Assembly: GCA_012932295.1 (NCBI GenBank)
Contig: JAAONU010000018.1
Span: 6,318,206 to 6,382,205 of the forward strand
Length of the DNA: 64,000 nucleotides
DNA from: Cyclina sinensis
Taxonomy: Eukaryota > Mollusca > Bivalvia > Venerida > Veneridae
Direction of reading: 5' to 3'
This document shows positions 11,379 through 24,087 of this stretch, one piece after another; the first letter of the stretch is position 1; the number at the start of each line of letters is the position of its first letter. Position numbers and translations under genes: made by a program. Under the pieces are notes generated by a model. That model saw only the letters and a list, made by a program, of their open reading frames with translations. It did no database searches and had not been told where the DNA came from.

Positions 11379-13520
11379 ACAAGAGGGCCATGATGGCCCT
11401 AGATCGCTCACCTGAGTATTTTGGCTGTAGGTTTGCTGTTCAGCAGTATTTCATGTTTAAATTGAAAATATGTAAGTAATGTAAATATAAATATGTAAAC
11501 ATGTAAAATATCAGTCAATAAATACAGGCTCTATGACAAAAAGTAGAAATATCTATCATAAGCTATGGTGACCTTGACCTTAACCCAGTGACCTCAAACC
11601 AACAGAATATAGGATCCATGCAGCGAAAATTTGCTGTAGCTATAAAACAAAAAGTAAGTCAAAAATATAGGTCATGCGATGACATTTTTGAAATGGGAAC
11701 AAAAAACTGTGCATACGGTCCTAATTTCATTGCCATAGTTCCAAAAACAAAAAGTAGGTCAGTGGGTCAAAAATATAGCTCATGCGATGACATTTTTGAA
11801 ATCGGAACAAAAAACTGTACACATGGTCCAAATTTCATTGCCATAGCTCCAAAAACAAAAAGTAGGTCATTCAGACAAAAATACAGGTCATCGATGACAT
11901 TTTTGAAATCAAAACGAAACCCCACGGGAGGGGGGATGACCCCACTGTGGTCACCGTGCATACTACCAAATATCTTAGCTCCAGACCTTGCAGTTTGTGA
12001 CAAGAAGATTTTAAAAGTTTTTTTGCTATATAACTCTATTTAAAACAGGTGACCTCTCGGGCGGGGCCAGTTTTGACCCAGGGGCCATGATTTGAACAAT
12101 CTTGGTAGAGGTCTACTAGACAATGCTCAACACCAAATATCTAAGCTCCACGCCTTGTAGTTTCTAAAAAGAAATTTTTTAAAGTTTTCCCTACATGTAT
12201 ATAACTCTATGTAAATAAAATAAGCCCTGGGCGGAGGTCAGTTCTGACCCCAGGGTCACAATTTGAACAATCTATGTAGAGGTCCACTAGATGATGCCTC
12301 ATACCAAATATCTAAGCTCCAGGCCTTGCAGTTTCTGACAAGAAGATTTTTAAAGAATTTACTATATAACTCTATGTAAAACATGTAATCCCTTGGGCGG
12401 GGCCAATTTTGACCCAGGGGCCATGATTTGAACAATCTTGGTAGAGGTCTACTAGACAATGCTACACGCCAAATATCTAAGCTCCATGCCTTGCTGTTTC
12501 TGATAAGAAGATTTTTAAAGTTTTCCTTATATAACTCTATGTAAATCAAGTGACCCCGAGGGCGGGGCCAGTTCTGACCCCAGGGTCATAATTTGAACAA
12601 TCTTTGTAGAGGTCCACTAGATGATGCATCATACCAAATATCTAAGCTCCACGCCTTGTGGTCTCAGACAAGAAGATTTTTAAAGTTTTCCCTATATAAC
12701 TCTATGTAAATCAAGTGACCCCCAGGGCGGGGCCAGTTCTGACCCCAGGGTCATTATTTGAACAATCTGTGTTGAGGTCCATTAGATGATGCCTCATACC
12801 AAATATCTCAGCTCCATGCCTTGCGGTTTCTGACAAGAAGATTTTTAAAGTTTTCCTTATATAACTCTATGTAAATCAAGTGACCCTCAGGGCGGGGCCA
12901 GTTCTGACCCCAGGGTCATAATTTGAACAATCTTTTAGAGGTCCATTAGATGATGCCTCATACAAAATATCTCAGCTCCAGGCCTTGTGGTTTCAGACAA
13001 TAAGATTTTTAAAGTTTTCCCTATATAACTCTATCTGAATCAAAAGACCCCCAAAGCGGGGCCATTTTTGACCCAGGGTCATGATTTGAACAAACTTGGT
13101 AGAGGTCCACTGGACAATGCTGCACACCAAATATCTAAACTCTAGGCCTTGTGCTTTCTGACAAGAAGATTTTTAAAGTTTTCCTATATAAGCCTATGTA
13201 AAATAAATTGACCCCCCCGGGTGGGGCCAAATTTGGCACCAGGGGCATAATTTGAACAAACTTGATAGAGGTCCACTAGACAATGCTACACACCAAATCT
13301 TAAGGCTCAGGGCCTTGTGGTTTCAGACAAGAAGATTTTCAAAGTTTTTCCTTTAAGTTGCCATAGCAACCAGAGTTCTTGATGGAATTGAATTCTTTGA
13401 ACAACTTTGGTAGAACTTCATGCAAGGAATATCCCAGGCATGTTTCATCATTGTTGGCTCAGCAGTTTAGGAGATATTGTTTAAGTCAAATTGTTGACAA
13501 TGCACGCCGCCGGACATTCA
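11379..13520 (-). mobile_element. Pearl-like tandem-core element, family A, copy 1 (truncated)
   Basis: It begins ACAAGAGGGCCATGATGGCCC, a terminus with a perfect GGGCCAT/ATGGCCC hairpin shared by several elements here, then TCGCTCACCTGAG. After a unique stretch come about nine tandem units of ~166 bp, each with CCAAATATCTAAGCTCCAGG, a 'gacaagaagatttttaaag' block and GGGCGGGGCCA. The other end stops in 'ccgccggacattc' and lacks the AGCTCACCTGAGC terminus seen at 45869. The copy is inverted relative to the one at 45869-48526. Confidence 0.75.
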
Positions 13521-14334
13521 ATCCCAAAAGATAACAATAAAGAAAAATGAAGACAGTGAAAGTTATAGTATACATTTGTTTATGTTTCAGTTATTTCCAT
13601 ATAAATAAATAACAAGATGTAAAACCATGAAAATTTGCTTTTTTGTTATAATTTTGATAACTTTTCATTAAATAATACATATATGTACATACCTTTTAGT
13701 TATGTTTTCATTATTTCCTTAGTTTTATATCTAATAGGAAATATATTTTCATCAAAATAAAATTTTTCTCCCATAAATCTGGTGATTGTCATTTTTATCA
13801 ACACTTTTTTAACTGAAATATTTCTCTCCCAGTAACAAATATTATACCATCATAAAGAGAATTCATTCCTGAGAAAATTATATCTGTATCACTAAAAGCT
13901 TAAATCAAGAATTCATACTGAAAATTTTCTTTGAAGGAAGTAGGTGTAATATTATCAAAATTTATCAAAAACCTGTATGTGTACAGTGTAGTGGTATTGA
14001 TCTCTTATCTATGTGCCTGCTGTTACCAGTTTATTGATAAGCCTTTGCAGTACAGTGACAATATACAGGATTTTTTGTGGGAAAGAGTTAACTGTTCAAA
14101 GGTAGATTCTAATTCTTTTAAACTTTTACAATTCATTAACTTTGTCTATGTCCTCGCACAAGGGGTTTGACAGAAAAGGAAGATAAACTTTCCTTCATTA
14201 ACTCCCTAGCCCAGGATTTTTAGGCTTATTCTATAGCCGATATTGGGTCATATTCCCAATTGAAAATAGTATCTTTTTTCCCAAAAAAATCAGAAAAATT
14301 CCCAATGGAAATTTCAAAAGAGAAAAAAATAAAA
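13521..14334. other. AT-rich intergenic DNA, no gene seen
   Basis: Low-complexity AT-rich sequence. A 79-codon frame at 13931-14170 has no recognisable domain or splice context and is not called. Confidence 0.4.
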
Positions 14335-16865
14335 TCAAGAAGCGCTGCAATGCAACGAAAACCAGGTTTTCAACGACCAAGTATTGATGTGACAGGAATT
14401 AGGAAAAAAATATGGCAGTGAAGAAAAAATGATGCTGTTCTTTTGGTACCAACACAGGAAGTTGGTTTCAATAGTTCACAAGGCAGTCTGAAGGACAGCT
14501 AAATCCCCTTCCGCAGCAGACATGAATATGTACTTCTTGACCTTTAACAAACCATGACCTTGATGTTGTGCCATGCATATTATAAGAACATAGTCTCATG
14601 ATAGTAATTATTTGTGCCAAGTTATTTAAAATCTTCCATAAAGTCAAAAAGTTATGGAGAAAATTTAAGCTTGACCTTGGGGTTAGCAACCTGGAAGTTG
14701 GGTTCTGCACACCATGTCATAGTGGTGATCACTTGTGCAAAGTAATTAAAAAACTTTTCGTAAGCCAAGTTAGTAAGTTATAGAGCAGATGTGAAATGTG
14801 GATATTTGACCTTTAGCTGTGACCTTTTCCTTGTGGGTAGCAACCCAATTATTGCGCTCTGCACATCGTCTCTTAATGGTGATCACTTGTGCCAAGTTAT
14901 TTGAACTTATTTCAAAAATTTTTTAGCGGTTGAAAGGTATGGAGCGGACACGAAATGTAGACTTTTAACACTTGACTTTTAAGTGTTACCTTGAACTTGG
15001 GCGTAGCAACCCAATTATTGTGCTCAGCACATCACTTCATAATGGTGATCACTTGTGCTAAGTTATTTAAACAAAATTTCAGCGGTTTAAAAGTTATGGA
15101 GTGGAAACAAAATGAAGACTTTTTAACACTTGACCTTTATGTGTGACCTTGACCTTGGGGGTAGCAACCCAATAATTGTGCTCTGCACATCGCCTCATAA
15201 TGGTGATCACTTGGGCCAAGTTATTTCAAAAAATTTTCAGCAGTTTAAAAGTTATGGAGCAGACACGAAAGTGTTACGGACGGACAAACGGACGGATGTT
15301 GGGTTCTGCACATTGTGTCATAGTGCTGATCACTTGTGCAAAGTAATAAAAAAACTTTTCGTAAGCCAATTTAGTAAGTTGTAGAGCAGACGTGAAATGT
15401 GGATATTTGACCTTTAACTGTGACCACGACCTTGTGGGAAGCAACCCAATTATTGTACTCTGCACATCGTCTTATAATGGTGATCACTTGTGCCAAGTTA
15501 TTTCAACAAATTTTCAGCGGTTTAAAAGTTATGGAGCAGACATGAAATGTACACTTTTTAACACTTGACCTTTCAGTGTGACCTTGACCTTGGGGGTAGC
15601 AACCCAATTATTGTGCTCTGCACATCGTCTCATAATGGTGATCACTTGTGCCAAGTTATTTCAACAAATTTTCAGCGGTTTAAAAGTTATGGAGCAGACA
15701 CGAAAGTGTTCAGATGGACAGACTGAGGAGGGGGATTAAAAAAAAAATATACCGGATACCTGTGTAGCAATGCCAGGCTGTATTTTCATGTAAGCTACAC
15801 ACATGCCAAGTTAAGTATCAATAGGTCAAAGTGTGCTGAAGTTATTGAGTAGAAGCTGAAAATTCTATTGTATGCAAGTGACCTTGACCTCGCTCCCAGA
15901 TATTTTAGTAGCAATCCCAAGCTGCATCTTAATATAAGCTACCCACACAGCAAGTTTGGTGTCAATAGGTCAACGCAAACTCAAGTTATTACGTGAAGAC
16001 TGACTTTCTTTTTAATTAAGAAACAGTGACCTTGTTCACAGACACCTGGGTAGCAATCACAAGTTGCATCTTGATATAAGCTACTAACATTCTAACTTTG
16101 ATGTCAATAGGTCTATGCAAACTCAAGTTATTAAGTGGAAACTGAATTTCTATTTTTAGCAACAGTGACATTTACCTTGATCACAGACATCTGGGTAGCA
16201 ATCCCAAGTTGTGTCTTGATATAAGCTACACACACCAAATTTGCTGTCAAGAGGTCACAGCTAACTCAAGTTATTGAGCGGAAACTGAATTTCTATTTTT
16301 AGCAACAGTGACCTTGACCTTTATCATAGTCACCTGGGTAGTAATCCTAAGTAGCATCTTGATGTAATCTAACCACGTACTAAGTTTGGTGTCAATAGGT
16401 CAAAGCAAACTGAAGTTATTGAGCAGTAACTTAATTTCTAATTTTAGCAACAATGACTTTGACCTTTTTCAAAGACATCTGGGTAGCAATCCCAAGCTGC
16501 CTTTTGATATAAGCTACCAATACACCAAGTTTAGCATCAATAGGCCAAAGCAAACTCAAGTTATTGAGCGGAAACAGAATATCTATTTCTAGCAAAATTG
16601 ACCTTGACCTTGATCACAGACTCCTTGGTAGCAATCTGGAGTAGCGTCTTGATATAAGGTACCCACACACCAAGTTTAGTGTCAATAGGTCTCAGCAAAC
16701 TGAAGTAATTACGTGAAAACTTAATTTCTATTTTTAGCAACATGGACCTTGACCTTGATTAAAGACATCTGGGTAGCAATCCCAAGCTGCCTCTTGATAT
16801 AAGCTACCCAGATAGTCCTGCGTCTATGGGCCAAGGCCAACTCAAGTTATTGAGCGGAAACTCAT
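14335..16865 (+). mobile_element. Tandem-core element, family D, copy 1, interrupted by family C
   Basis: The left terminus (gcgctgcaatgcaacgaaaa, with a GAAAACC/GGTTTTC hairpin, then 'aagtattgatgtgacagga') matches 55846-55985. After an inserted block of family C (14480-15735) it resumes at 'gatacctg' and continues as ~7 units of ~144 bp containing 'tagcaatcccaagctgc', 'atataagctaccca' and 'gtgaccttgacc'. The right terminus present in copy 2 (hairpin near 58762) is missing, so the copy is truncated. Confidence 0.7.
14480..15735 (+). repeat. Family C tandem array with a 600-bp higher-order unit
   Basis: About eight units of ~150 bp carry 'tgatcacttgtgccaagtta', 'agcggtttaaaagttatgg' and 'tgaccttgaccttgggggt'. 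Units starting GTTGGGTTCTGCACA at 14698 and 15298 are much closer to each other than to their neighbours and lie 600 bp apart, so a four-unit block was duplicated. Each block ends in a GGAC-type simple repeat (ggacggacaaacggacgg; agatggacagactgagg). Confidence 0.7.
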
Positions 16866-17740
16866 AACAATAATTACGCTAATTGTACTGTGATAGCACT
16901 ATATTAATAAGTTATAAGAAATCTCTAATTGGTTTACTACATAAAGAAATTTAGAAGGAATTATAGTTAGACTAAAGTACAAGCAACTGACTGAAACACC
17001 AAAAAAGTATTTACAATATTGTTCGACAAAATTGTTTCCACGAGTCTAAATAATCGGATTGAGTATGAAATAACGCCAATTTAACTGAAAAATCGTTCCG
17101 CACTGAAACCCTTGCAGACAGTGCTATGGCAAAATAAGTCAAGATGTTAAAATATCACAATACAACATCATGTTAATAGGACTTATTTTCCCTCAAATAA
17201 TATCGGTGGCAATTGCTACTTTCGATTTCGACTTTCAGAAAAGGGCCGTCAGAAAATCAGGTTCTTGCTTTGTGATCAAAACAGCGAAAAGGCTGCAACA
17301 TGAATAAAGGTTGGAAAAACATATCTGTAACTGGCAAAAAATAAACTTTTTTAACATTGAGAGTTTACCCATATCATTTATTTAACTGTCAAACGTCAAA
17401 GAGATCTTCATATTTTTGTCCCACGATTTTTTCCCACCAGACATGCGCAAAACAATAATTAAAAAATGACACTAAAGAAGAAAAATCACCAACAAGAACT
17501 ATTTTCAATTTCAATTCTATCTATTAGTAAGAACCGCCGCCTACTAGTATATCCTACGAGGAAAGCGCGTCTAGCAGCATTTCTTAAGAGCTTTCTTGAA
17601 GCTCTTGACAGTCAGCGAGTTCACCGTGCAGTTCCCCAGGTGGTTCTAGCTCACTACAGTACAGTATCGTTTTGACAAAGAGCAATTGTTAATTGTTCAT
17701 TGTGAGAGAGTGGCGCAGACTAGATGCCCAGGGGCAACAT
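16866..17740. other. Non-repeat intergenic segment, no confident gene
   Basis: This is one of the few stretches free of the tandem-core repeats. A 69-codon frame at 17466-17675 includes RKARLAAFLKSFLEALDSQR but has no recognisable domain and no clear splice sites. It is noted but not called as a gene. Confidence 0.35.
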
Positions 17741-18835
17741 ATGTTATAATGACAAAAGGATGAAAAATTGAGGAATTGGTTTGTGTTCAAATTTAGTAGA
17801 AATGTTGGAGATGGAATGGACATACGGACAAAGTTTCGCTAAAATATGACATTTCTAAGACGGGGATAAGTTCCGACTTCATGAAAATTAAAAATGAACA
17901 AAACGAAACAATATGAAAGCCCCTCAAAGCACTTCTGCTTAATGTACCTTATAACTGTGAAGTTTCAACAAGGTCCCTCGATCAGAAATATTTTAAGTAA
18001 TGCTCTAGAAAAAGTAAAGAATAACAAACGGAAATAATTCAAAATCTAAGCCATACAGATATATGGGTCTTGTGCTCTGCATTTCCTCTACTTGACCTCT
18101 ATCTCTGTGTGAAGATTCAACAATGTCTGCATGCTTGATTATTGAGTTTTGCTCCGAACAAAAAAATAATTATTATCAAAATGAATGAAAAGGAGGTATG
18201 GTTCTTGCATCGTATACCAAATCTTACCAAGATCTATAGCTATCCACTAACACAGTTTCAAGTCAAGGTGTGGCTTATAACCTTATACTTATATTACTAT
18301 AAAAGTAACCTTTCAGACCAAGTTTAAATATAAGTATGTCGCTGCGACATTGACAGTCAAGCTAAGGAAGCGGTTCTTGCACGTGACACATCGTCTCATC
18401 AAGGTGAATAAATGTGCCGAGGTATTTGAATATCCTGTATAAATGGAAAAGTTATTGTGTGGAATATGTCTATAATAAACATTTTTACCTTTAGGCTATC
18501 ACTGTGACTTTGATCTTTGAACCAAGAAGCAGGGTCTTGCACGCGACACGCAGTATCACCAATTTAACAAAAGTGCCAAGGTATTTTAAAATCATTCCAT
18601 GGAGAAGTTATGGCCCTGACAAGCAAATCAGTCCACATTTATCTTTAAGCTGTCACTGTGACCTTTACCTTTGAGCTTAGAACCTTTGTCATGCGCACGA
18701 TATGCCATCTCATCTATGTGAAAAAAAGTACCAAGGTATCTTATTCTAAATTCTTTCATACATGGTGAAGTTATGATCCGGACAAGCAAATCTTGGACGG
18801 ACTAACAAACGCACGCATATACACCGAACCGCAAT
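17740..18835 (+). repeat. Degenerate tandem-core element, family G
   Basis: From ~18345 about three ~165-bp units are readable: 'gttcttgcacg.gacac', 'catc(g)tctcatc', 'gtgccaaggtatt', 'gaagttatg', 'gtcactgtgaccttt', ending in 'tggacggactaacaaacgcac', a GGAC-type tail. 17740-18345 is more decayed but has similar phrases (acatacggacaaag, cataca, gacctctat). Termini are not clear. Confidence 0.5.
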
Positions 18836-20561
18836 TGTGACAAATATGTCGAGCTCATCGTAAGCGGGCTTAATATATCTATAAATGATCTAGAGTTGTT
18901 TGTCACTGTTCTCTCTGGAATATTGTTTGTTTCATATTCAGTAAACTTTTTTGATTCAGTTGATCTTCCTAGTCTTCTCCTAACCAGATACGCATCCGAA
19001 TCAACTGCCAGCACCATACTCCCAGCCATCTTGAAGTGCACCACCAATCTGCTGTATGTACGATGGTGTAACATAGAGTCCAGTTTCCGAGTCTGCAGTA
19101 TATTCGTAAACTCATTCATCTTTCTTATCTTTTAAAAGTTTTGAAAAGAATGTCGAAACTCGATCAGTTTTTTTTATTCCTGCCATCGTATTCGTGCTGA
19201 TTTTAATCCAACTGCTGTGGTCTCAGTAAGGGTACTGAGTACTTACCCATTGCCCTCTACAATGCATTTAGCTTTTTATGTTTTGCATGTTTAGGTGCTG
19301 TTGCATGCATAATTGTTATAATTATAACTTCGTGCTCTTTTTTCCTCTCTACTTTTAGACTGTGTAGGTAGGAAGGCTGTGTTTTCTGACTGTTTTTTCT
19401 GATAGCCTTTCTCACGTTTTTATATTTATTCAGAATAAATCTTGTACCAAGCCTCTGTTTTTTTTTTAATTTTATCTTTTTTTTTTCAAATAAAAACGTG
19501 TGAAAAAACTGCATAGATAATTAAACACCACAAACAATTAACGAAAATGAGAGCTCAAAGGGTCTCAAATGATTCAAGCTGTGATCTTACTAGTGAAATA
19601 AAGGCAGTTTTACGGCATTCCACTGAAGTTTCTTCTCAGGAAACCAAGTATGGGGCTAGCCCTTATGCAAATGCTCGTTATATGTGATGACCAAATTTTA
19701 ACCCTATGACATTACTACGTCGAGATAGGGACCGGAATCAATATGTTTCAAAACTGTCACGTCTTATTCATAAAAATGTGTTGTTTTATTCCGTATACGG
19801 AGGATGTAGCACTTTAAGCATTAAATTCCATAAACCACATTGTCGCCAATTTGTCCAGTTCCACTAAACCTTTCTGAGAAGCGATGTGGTCATTTTGTTT
19901 TTAAATTTCCTGCAAATAATCACGTGCAAAAAGGCGTACTTGTGATTTGATACTTAATGGTAGGACAGTTCCTTATGGAACGCTGGAATCAGCTCTTTAA
20001 ATGTTCACCCTCCACGACAAAATTCACTGATCTTGATTTCTACTCTCCTGCGAATCGGTCGAATGTTTAATTTTCTTACCTCTGCTAAAATTCAAATTTC
20101 AGAACGATATTTTTATTTTTAGACAGGGAAATCCACAGTTACTTTTCAGCCAATCAGTGACTAGCCTACAACGAAATGTCCATACATACAACCCATAATG
20201 TAAACAAACAATGCACGTTTGCATGTTACTTATGTATTTCATTTTTCAAAGTGTTTTTTAACATGTACACGTAAACAAACCAGTAAAACTATCAAAAAGG
20301 TTAAAATCACGAGGGTGTGGCTGTTTTTAGACGTTTAATTGCTGTATTAAGATGTTAACGTAAACGGGTAGTACAAATGTGTTTACAGAAAACACCTGTC
20401 TATTTATAGCTTTAGCAATCACATGATCGTTTAAACCAATGAAAAATGGTTTCAAGATTTTTCGGTTACGGGGATATTGGTGCACTTTCATTGGTTGTTT
20501 TAAAGTTAATTGTAAAGTTCAATATCACAAATCTACTCGTATTAAAGCAGCAGTGTGTAAT
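18836..20561. other. Intergenic DNA with poly-T tracts, no confident gene
   Basis: T-rich tracts lie at ~19458-19490. Two overlapping opposite frames at 18802-19135 lack homology that I recognise. CCAAT-type motifs near 20436 and 20493 (accaatgaaaaatgg; ctttcattggttg) could be regulatory but no gene start is seen nearby. Confidence 0.35.
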
Positions 20562-20860
20562 CCCGCCCGCTTAGCTCAATAGGTAGAGCACTGGATTAGT
20601 CATCCATCTGTCGTTGGTTCGACCCCTGGGCAGGGCGAAATTTCTCCGTGACAATTGTTCTCAGACATTGTGTCTGATGTTCATTTGTCTCTCACCGCTG
20701 ATTCAGAGTAGATCATGTGGGAACAGTAGTCAGTCACTTGCGGAGAAATTGGCAATTACTGGTTAGTTATCCAGGGAAACCGGTTAGGTGGACTGACCGC
20801 CGAGATATAACCTGTATGTTGAAATCGGCGTTAAACCCCAAAACAAACAAACAAACAAAC
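20562..20860 (+). mobile_element. tRNA-derived SINE, copy 1
   Basis: The head is tRNA-like with an A box (TTAGCTCAATAGGTAGAGC) and a B box (GTTGGTTCGACCCC), closed by GCCCGC/GGGCAGGGC. A body (tttctccgtgacaattgttc, gtcagtcacttgcggagaaa, ggtggactgaccgcc) follows, and an (AAAC)n tail ends at 20860. It is nearly identical to the copy at 32696. RNA polymerase III transcription is expected from the boxes, but it is not a functional tRNA gene. Confidence 0.85.
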
Positions 20861-21217
20861 AGCGCTGTGAAGTAACGTAGTGTATTCACATAGTTGCTGA
20901 GGGAGCGTACTTGATTCAAGACAGATGACAACTACTTTCGTAGCTGTTCATCAGCTCCTATTTTGTGAAAGAGATGGTTGTGTGGACCTGTCGAAAACTT
21001 TACTTAATTCTAATATTGCTACATCCTTAAGAAACTGCCAATTGTTTGAATTTGGCTTTTTCTCCTTTAAAAACGCCCGAAAAGTATTTTTATTATTATT
21101 AGCTAATGAAAGGGCCGTTTTGACTTACGCCGATTTGACCTAGATCGTTTGTAAATCTACATCTACATAATACTGCTATAAAATCGTTGATATTTTTTAT
21201 GGTTTTATTGGAGTTTA

Positions 21218-21305
21218 TCGCCAGCGGCGGTCAGTCCACCTAACCACTGCTCCTATGTATCCAACCAGTTTACTAACCAATTTCTCCGCAAGTGACTGAC
21301 TACTT
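21218..21305 (-). repeat. Fragment of the same SINE body, reversed
   Basis: 'gcggtcagtccacctaacca' and 'aatttctccgcaagtgactg' are the reverse complement of the SINE 3' body seen at ~20735-20800. The tRNA-like head is absent, so it is a 5'-truncated or decayed copy. Confidence 0.65.
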
Positions 21306-21490
21306 CGTCACTTGCTTCAGGGATGAGGGACCGGCATAAAATCTTGAACGATTACACTAAGCAGGCGCGTTGTCTGGGAATAGCTGTTAAAAATGTATGT
21401 TCTGTGCAATTTAAATTATTTTAATTAATTAATAGATAAGAGCAAGTTAGAAGAAAACTTCAAGACTAAGATAAAAAGATAAAGGACATT

Positions 21491-22484
21491 ATTATGCCCC
21501 CTCTTCAAAGAAGTGGGGGTATATTGCTTTGCAAATGTCTGTCTGTCGGTCGGTCCGACGGTCCGTAGACCAAATGGTTTCCGACCAATAACTAAAGAAT
21601 GCTTAAGCCTAGGAACTTCAAACTTGGTAGGATAATTGTCCATCACCAGTAGATGACCCCTATTGATTTTGGGGTCAAGGGGTCAAAGGTCAAGGTCACA
21701 TTGACCTTGTAGGTAGAAACGGTTTCCGACCAATAACTAAAGAACGCTTAGGCCTAGGGACTTCAAACTTGGTAGGATGATTGTCCATCACCAGTAGATG
21801 ACCCCTATTGATTTTGGGGTCAAGGGTCAAAGGTCAAGGTCACATTGACCTTGTAAGTAGAAACGGTTTCCGACCAATAACTAAAGAACGCTTTGACATA
21901 GGTTCACTAAACTTGGTATGCTAGTTGGTCATCACCAGTAGATGATCCCTATTGATTTTGAGGTCATTAGGTCAAAGGTCAAGATCACAGAAACCTTCAT
22001 CCTAAAAACGGTTTCCGATCAATAACTAGAGAATGCTTTGACCTAGGTTCACCAAACTTGGTATGCTGGTTGGTCATCACCAGTAGATGACCACTATTGA
22101 CTTTGAGGTCATTAGGTCAAAGGTCAAGATCACAGAGATTTTCATCCTTAAAACGGTTTCCGATCAATAACTAGAGAACGCTTAACGCTATTGATTTTGA
22201 GGTCATTAGGTCAAAGGTCAAGCTCACAGAGACTTTGACTCTAAAAACTGTTTCCGATCAATTACTAGAGAATGCTTTGACCCAGGTTCACCAAACTTGG
22301 TATGCTGGTTGGTCATGACCAGCAAATGACCCCTATTGATTTTGAGGTCATTAGGTCAAAGGTCAAGGCCACAGGGACCTTGATCCTAAAGACGGTTTCC
22401 AATCAATAACTAGAGAACACTTTGGCCCAACCACAAGCAATTAGGTGCTGCTGGGGGCATTTATGTTTTACAAACATTTCTTGT
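21491..22484 (+). mobile_element. Tandem-core element, family E, copy 1
   Basis: Left end ATTATGCCCCCTCTTCAAAG forms a short hairpin (GCCCCC..GGGGG) and leads into TCTGTCGGTCGGTCCGACGG. The core has about seven ~145-bp units with 'tttccgaccaataactaaag', 'ttcaaacttggtaggatga', 'ccatcaccagtagatgaccc' and 'aggtcaaaggtcaaggtca'. The right end has an ATGTTTTACAAACAT hairpin followed by CTTGT. Same orientation as the copy at 26351-27457. Confidence 0.8.
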
Positions 22485-23600
22485 ACTGATTTAGAATTGG
22501 TAGAAAGGATGCAGCTGCACAGTAAAGATGTCTAAGCTTGGGCTAGCTTGTAAAGACACAGGTAGAACATTCCACAGACGAATACTTCTGGGGAAAAATG
22601 AGTAAGAGTGAAACTGTGTCCTTGAGTATGGTATTAGGTAGTTCAGGTTTCTGTCAGATGGTAATGGTCAACCCTCACAAGATTGTGTTGGATTTTTTTT
22701 TTTGTATAGGAGAGTAACAGAGCTGATTTTACATCTCTGCTCTAAAAGTTGCCAATAAAGATCTTGTAACATTTTGGACACACTACTTGTGTAATTGTAC
22801 TCATTATATACATATCTGGCAGCTGATCTTTGGACTTGATCAATTTTATAAATGAGATATTTTGCCAAGGATACCAAACCGCGGAACAGTATTCTAACTG
22901 GGGCCTCACATAGGTTTTATAGGCAGTTTCTATTGCATTTTTGTTTGAAGTTTTGACATTTCTTTTTATAAATCTTAGTGAATTGTTGGCTTTAGCTGTT
23001 ATGTTATATATGTGATTTGTCCAGGAAAGACCTTTACATATTGTTACACATACATATTTAGCAGCCTCAGTTAATTTTAGTTCTTTACCATGAAGTTTAT
23101 AAGGAAATATAGGATGTTTCCTGCGGCTGATTCTAAGGATTTCACACTTATATCTGTATTAAATTCCATGGACCAATCAGAATCCCAGTTTTCAAGGCTG
23201 TTGAGATCTTTATGGAGGGTTTGGACATCTTTGGTGGATTTGATTGTAAGGTAAATTATTGTATTGTTTGCGAATAGTCTAACTTTTCCCTTGACACTGT
23301 CAGGGAGGTAATTTTTATATGAGAGGAAGAGGCAAGGACAAAAGACCCAGCCTTGAGGCACACCTGACAAGACGGATAGATTGTCAGAGTTTTGATCATC
23401 AACAACAACCTGCTGAATGTTACCATATAAGAATGACCTGGTCCATGGTCGAGATGACCTCAGAATTTAACACCTAGTCTATGTAGTTTAAGGAGGAGTT
23501 GGTGATAGTAGACTTTATCAAAGGCTTTACTGGAGTCCATAGCTTTGATATCAGTCTGTTGGCCTTGTTCTAAGTTGTCCTGGACTTCATTTGAGAAATA
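22485..23600 (-). pseudogene. Decayed LINE reverse transcriptase (jockey/CR1-like, C-terminal part)
   Basis: Broken minus-strand frames read as a non-LTR reverse transcriptase. They show 'SSKAFDKV' (motif A region, ~23520), 'SGVPQG' (~23365), a catalytic box decayed from F-A-D-D to FANNTIIYL (~23265), 'SLENWDSDWSMEFNTD' (~23170), and the C-terminal 'KIDQVQRSAARYVYNEY..SVSKMLQDLYWQLLEQR' type segment (22700-22850). Stops and frameshifts interrupt it and the two catalytic Asp are lost, so it is inactive. No endonuclease domain or 5' end is visible. Confidence 0.75.
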
Positions 23601-24087
23601 CGACCGTTCTGACCCGTTTCCTCCACACGAGGCACCAGCATTTCCAGTTTTTTTTCGTAATAAATCGGCATGATAGTAGGTATTTTCTTTCTTCTTATTA
23701 AATTTCTTTGAGTCTGTTTATTGAAGAGTTTCTTCCCTTGAGCTGTCAAATTTTTGGGCATACTTCAGGTTTTCCTCTGAATAACGTAGTCCTAGTAAGT
23801 TTTTTTTTCATAGAAGTTTTTCAAATACTTACTGATTTTAAACTTAATAGTTTTATTTGCATAAATACGTCAGACAGTTCGTCTTTAACGTACCAAAGGG
23901 TATGCCAACCCCACCCACTTCGAGGGAAAATTAGTGATAAACTGATAAATGAAGCCCATCAACATGAACTTAAAATCGCTTAATACGTCCTCTTTATATC
24001 GTGTTATATATATATATAATATGACATCGCTAAACTCCTTGCCTTGTTTATTTGTGTTACCTTGTAGAAAATTTCAAACTTGTAGTC

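Noticed and set aside
11588..12043. 151-codon plus-strand frame with repeated KYRSCDDIFEMGTKNC-like text
   Set aside because: It lies within a family-A repeat element; the peptide repeats simply reflect repeated DNA units.
11379..13520. CRISPR-like array reading of the regular units
   Set aside because: The units are ~166 bp, diverged and have no short direct repeats separating unique spacers; the context is a eukaryotic repeat element.
17466..17675. 69-codon plus-strand frame with RKARLAAFLKSFLEALDSQR
   Set aside because: It looks somewhat protein-like but has no recognised family or flanking splice sites; left uncalled.
18802..19135. Overlapping plus- and minus-strand frames (79 and 105 codons), the minus one including MAGSMVLAVDSDAYLVRRRL
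   Set aside because: No recognisable domain and no convincing pair of splice sites. The frame also runs into the GGAC-tailed repeat on its 3' side.
20564..20637. Possible functional tRNA gene
   Set aside because: A and B boxes are present, but the sequence continues into a SINE body and A-rich tail that recur at 32696, so it is a retroposon head.
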